A stretch of 64,000 nucleotides of DNA, taken from Hymenobacter sp. J193 (lineage in GTDB: Bacteria > Bacteroidota > Bacteroidia > Cytophagales > Hymenobacteraceae). Numbering within the stretch: position 1 is the stretch's first letter; each line of letters opens with the position of its first letter. Position numbers and translations under genes: made by a program. The notes beneath the pieces were generated by a model, which made no database searches, was not told the origin of the DNA, and saw only the letters and a list, made by a program, of their open reading frames with translations. Below, piece after piece: positions 61,876 to 64,000 of the stretch. The stretch spans positions 158,214-222,213 of the forward strand of contig NZ_JAJONE010000003.1 in assembly GCF_024700075.1 (NCBI RefSeq), read 5' to 3'.

Positions 61876-62112
61876 CTACCTGTTTCCAGGGCCCACGTTT
61901 TGCCGCGGTGCCCGGAAGTCGTTCATGTGGTGGGGGTTGAAGCGCACCCCGGCCGCATCGTTATCGTTGCATAGCACCACCTCTTTCCCATGCTGCCGGT
62001 CGATGTCTTTTTGCATCAACTCCACCTGCCGCTGCGAGACGGTGCCGCTGCTGGTGATGTACATGGTACTTGGCCCTGATCCGCCTGGCTGCTCCAGCTG
62101 GTACTTGCTCAT
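61876..62112 (-). other. Toprim-domain fragment of the pseudogene
   Basis: A 78-codon frame starts inside the motif IDAMSKYQLEQPGGSGPSTM and carries YITSSGTVSQRQVELMQKDI and VVLCNDNDAAGVRFNPHHMN. The DND-A-A-G element matches the second Toprim motif (DxD). The first motif (VIGES) is 20 bases upstream in another frame and runs into a TGA after SFN, proving a frameshift. Confidence 0.65.
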
Positions 62113-62944
62113 GGCGTCAATTGAAACTTTCCCCGATGACGATACACTCTACGGCGCTCCCCTTGCCCTGCGTAGGGTGGCTGACCCAGATGCCGTCGCA
62201 GGATCCGGGCATCAGTGACGGGAAATTGGTTGCGCTCCTCTGTAGGACGAAAAACCACCTTCGATGAGCAGCGGGAACACCGTGTTCTTATGCGGGCCGT
62301 TCTGGCCCGGTCCCGGCGGCCTGCCCTTTCAGAGGCCGGGGCGTTGATCGTCTCGTCGCTCAGGCCCCGCTCACGCAGCAAGCCCCAATCCGTCAGGGCC
62401 GGCTGTACGCCCAGAGTCCGCTTCAGCAACTCATCTCGCCGTTGGGGGGGTCCTCCGGCACCGAGGCATCCGGCCCCCGCTCGGCCTGGCGCGTGCGCGT
62501 CGGTTCCGGCCACGGGGCCAGCTGCTACCGATCCTCCCCGAAGCGCCCTCTCCCAGGTACTGACGCAGCTGCTGCCGCGTCTGGCCTAGGTTCAGACCAT
62601 CGGGTCTTTACAAAGTCTACTACCGAGCCGCTGTCCTTCGTGTCGTGGGCGTTTCTCTGCCACAGATCTTGCCTTCCATCACTTTTTGCTGACAATCAGG
62701 TTTCCCCTCCCTTCTCAGCTTATGCCGGGAGTCGTTACAGACCTTGTCGGTAATGTCATACCCCAAGCAGCCGGTGGCCAGGGGCACGATAAATTATTTG
62801 GTCTTTGAAGCCCGTTCCAGCTCCGAGTCGTCGTTTGGCCGCGGGCGGCCCCCGTTGGTGTGGTGAGTTCATGGGCAGTTGGGGATGAAGAAGGAAAATG
62901 GACATTAAGTAGACAATACTACCCAATGAAGCCTCCTTTACCAC

Positions 62945-62962
62945 GCAATTAATCTTAATTGC
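62945..62962. promoter_or_regulatory. Palindromic operator (copy 4) upstream of the Toprim gene
   Basis: GCAATTAATCTTAATTGC has the same 7-bp arms as copies at 8949, 12373 and 14830, here 73 bp before the Toprim start codon. A degenerate fifth copy (GCAATCTAAGTTAATCGC) is at 63034-63051. This ties the Toprim gene to the backbone regulon. Confidence 0.6.
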
Positions 62963-63873
62963 TGTACTGCGATTAGAAAAAATTGCGCAAAGTCTTTTTG
63001 ATTCGGTTTTTTCTTTATCTTTAACGGCGAAATGCAATCTAAGTTAATCGCGTAAAGCCGCGTAGAACCCTTCCGCTTTATCTGATTCTCGCGCCGGGTG
63101 AAAGCTTTCCGGCATGGGTATCCTGATGCGTGTGGTGATCAAGCGCATGCGGCGAGCAGCCCACAAACGGGAACAGAATAAGCGGTTTGGCGGCTCTCAA
63201 ACCACTGCCCCGGGCAGAATCCTAAGATGCTGCCACGCAGCACGCCGGCGGGCCCGACTTTAATCCCACCAAGCAGCCTAAACAAGTATGCAAGAGTACC
63301 TGGGCAACCCAGTCGAAGTGGACCTCGTGCTTAACGCTGAAAGAACCAGCCTTTATGGAGGCCTGGCCCTCCATTCCCCCTCCTTTTTCACCATTACCCT
63401 TTCTCATTTTTTCTTTTCTAATTGCCATGGACAGTTCAAAGCAAAATCACTGAGGCCTGGATCAGGCCTGGGAGCTACCTCACCGTGGTGGCCTGATGCA
63501 ACAAATCAACATGAACAAGGCTGATCTCCACTGTCCATGGCCAGTGGGACCGCCACCCCATCAGGGCAGGCTGATGGCCGCTGATTGGCTTTATCAGAGC
63601 GACTGAATGCCACCAGAACTAATGGCGTCAGCTCACGATGACTTCCTTCAAAGCCCTGATGTTGCTTATCATACCAGGGCGCTCTATGGGATGTTCCTGA
63701 AATGATCGGCCTGGTTAAAACCGCCAGGAAGTTCATCAGTGGCAAACGGACTATATCGACCAGCATGATGTGGCTGGCCAGCAACGTCGTTATCTCTTCT
63801 GGGGCTTCAACTCACCTCAAATCTCAAATCATCAGGCAACACCGGCAACAGCGGTGGCGGCGGTAACGTGGAA
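62963..63873. other. Unassigned stretch at the right end of the window
   Basis: No frame beyond about 90 codons. A near-consensus -7 element TATCTTTA lies at about 63016-63023. Short plus-strand pieces look partly coding, such as VIKRMRRAAHKREQNKRFGG near 63140 and a glycine-rich end SGNTGNSGGGGNVE stopping at 63874-63876. I infer decayed genes but cannot name them. Confidence 0.35.
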
Positions 63874-63883
63874 TAATGAACGC

Positions 63884-63922
63884 AGTAGGGCGGCACCTGC
63901 GCCGCCCTACTTCTTCTTTTTC
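63884..63922 (+). terminator. Terminator near the right edge
   Basis: AGTAGGGCGGC pairs perfectly with GCCGCCCTACT around ACCTGC, followed by TCTTCTTTTTC. It lies 8 bp after the TAA of a glycine-rich plus-strand tail, which supports that a gene once ended there. Confidence 0.75.
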
Positions 63923-64000
63923 ATAAGCACGTTCGATGCGCTCCTACAAAAAGCATTGAAAGGCCGGCCCAGGTTCTCGGAATGGATATCCAGAGCCTGG

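Larger units (their letters stand above)
57411..62872 (-). pseudogene. DUF3991/Toprim plasmid gene with internal repeats, heavily frameshifted
   Basis: Reading from ATG 62872 (MNSPHQRG) and switching frames, successive parts of a DUF3991/Toprim protein appear: SELERA and LGYDITDKVCND; DLWQRNAHDTKDSGSVVDFV; GLNLGQTRQQLRQYLGEG; LTDWGLLRERGLSDETINAP; GIWVSHPTQGKGSAVECIVI, GES; IDAMSKYQLE and VVLCNDNDAAGVRFN (Toprim Asp pair). The C-terminal 4 kb encode imperfect repeats of 55-60 residues (R-x2-L-x-K-x-G-A-x-V-x ... VSYH ... I-x-x-L-D). DUF3991/Toprim proteins are large primase-like proteins of mobile elements. At least a dozen indels break the frame. Real decay or poor consensus are both possible. 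Confidence 0.7.

Noticed and set aside
63430..63880. Glycine-rich secreted protein at the right edge
   Set aside because: Only the last 15 codons look convincing. Upstream in-frame stops break the frame, so no gene is called.
1..64000. tRNA, rRNA or CRISPR arrays
   Set aside because: I saw no cloverleaf with conserved T-arm, no rRNA segments and no repeat-spacer arrays while reading both strands by eye; a tRNAscan or Infernal run would settle it.

Overview
The window reads as a GC-rich member of the Bacteroidota, most likely Hymenobacter or a close relative. The evidence is a GldC gliding protein, T9SS type A and CHU_C-type sorting domains, a TonB-dependent receptor with a carboxypeptidase-regulatory-like N-terminus, promoters of the TTG/TAnnTTTG type and little sign of Shine-Dalgarno sequences. 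A ParB-like protein without ParA, a tyrosine recombinase, an HNH nuclease, a decayed DUF3991/Toprim gene and four insertion sequences point to a plasmid or integrated element rather than a core chromosomal locus. The species name is inference.

Layout. 1-6.4 kb: edge gene, peptidase-like remnant, a small minus-strand cluster with a GNAT-like gene, tyrosine recombinase, membrane and outer-membrane proteins. 6.5-14.6 kb: backbone of small minus-strand genes, HNH nuclease, GldC and ParB-like protein, tied together by two shared regulatory motifs (a palindrome GCAATTA-N4-TAATTGC and a leader motif TTTGCGTATAAATAGCAACA). 14.8-20.5 kb: plus-strand unit with a structured leader, TonB receptor, secreted proteins and an M20 peptidase. 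20.5-24.8 kb: lipoproteins and two small putative DNA-binding proteins. 25.0-32.5 kb: two RCC1-repeat T9SS surface-protein genes in inverted orientation around a serine recombinase and two 150-bp MITE-like elements. 32.7-37.7 kb: small hypothetical genes with an IS5-type and an IS3-type element.

37.8-49.25 kb is a defence island. It holds an Avs-like STAND NTPase with an N-terminal nuclease-like domain, a type ISP restriction-modification protein, a PF10137 TIR effector, an Abi_2 HEPN protein preceded by a short promoter-hairpin-T-tract unit, and a serine recombinase. A 20-bp direct repeat bounds it; the right copy is half of a 42-bp dyad next to the recombinase gene, so the island may be a mobile cassette. 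49.4-56.9 kb: a T9SS type B surface-protein gene split by IS3, a second IS3 copy, lipoproteins and an Imm26-like protein. 57.1-64 kb: a heavily frameshifted DUF3991/Toprim gene with internal repeats, then sequence I cannot assign.

Many otherwise recognisable genes carry single-base indels, often in homopolymers (two defence genes, the minus-strand RCC1 gene, the CHU_C gene, the barrel and GNAT genes, the Toprim gene), while ParB, TonB, M20 and the plus-strand RCC1 gene are intact. Consensus errors or real decay could explain this. Frameshifted genes are given over their full reconstructed span.
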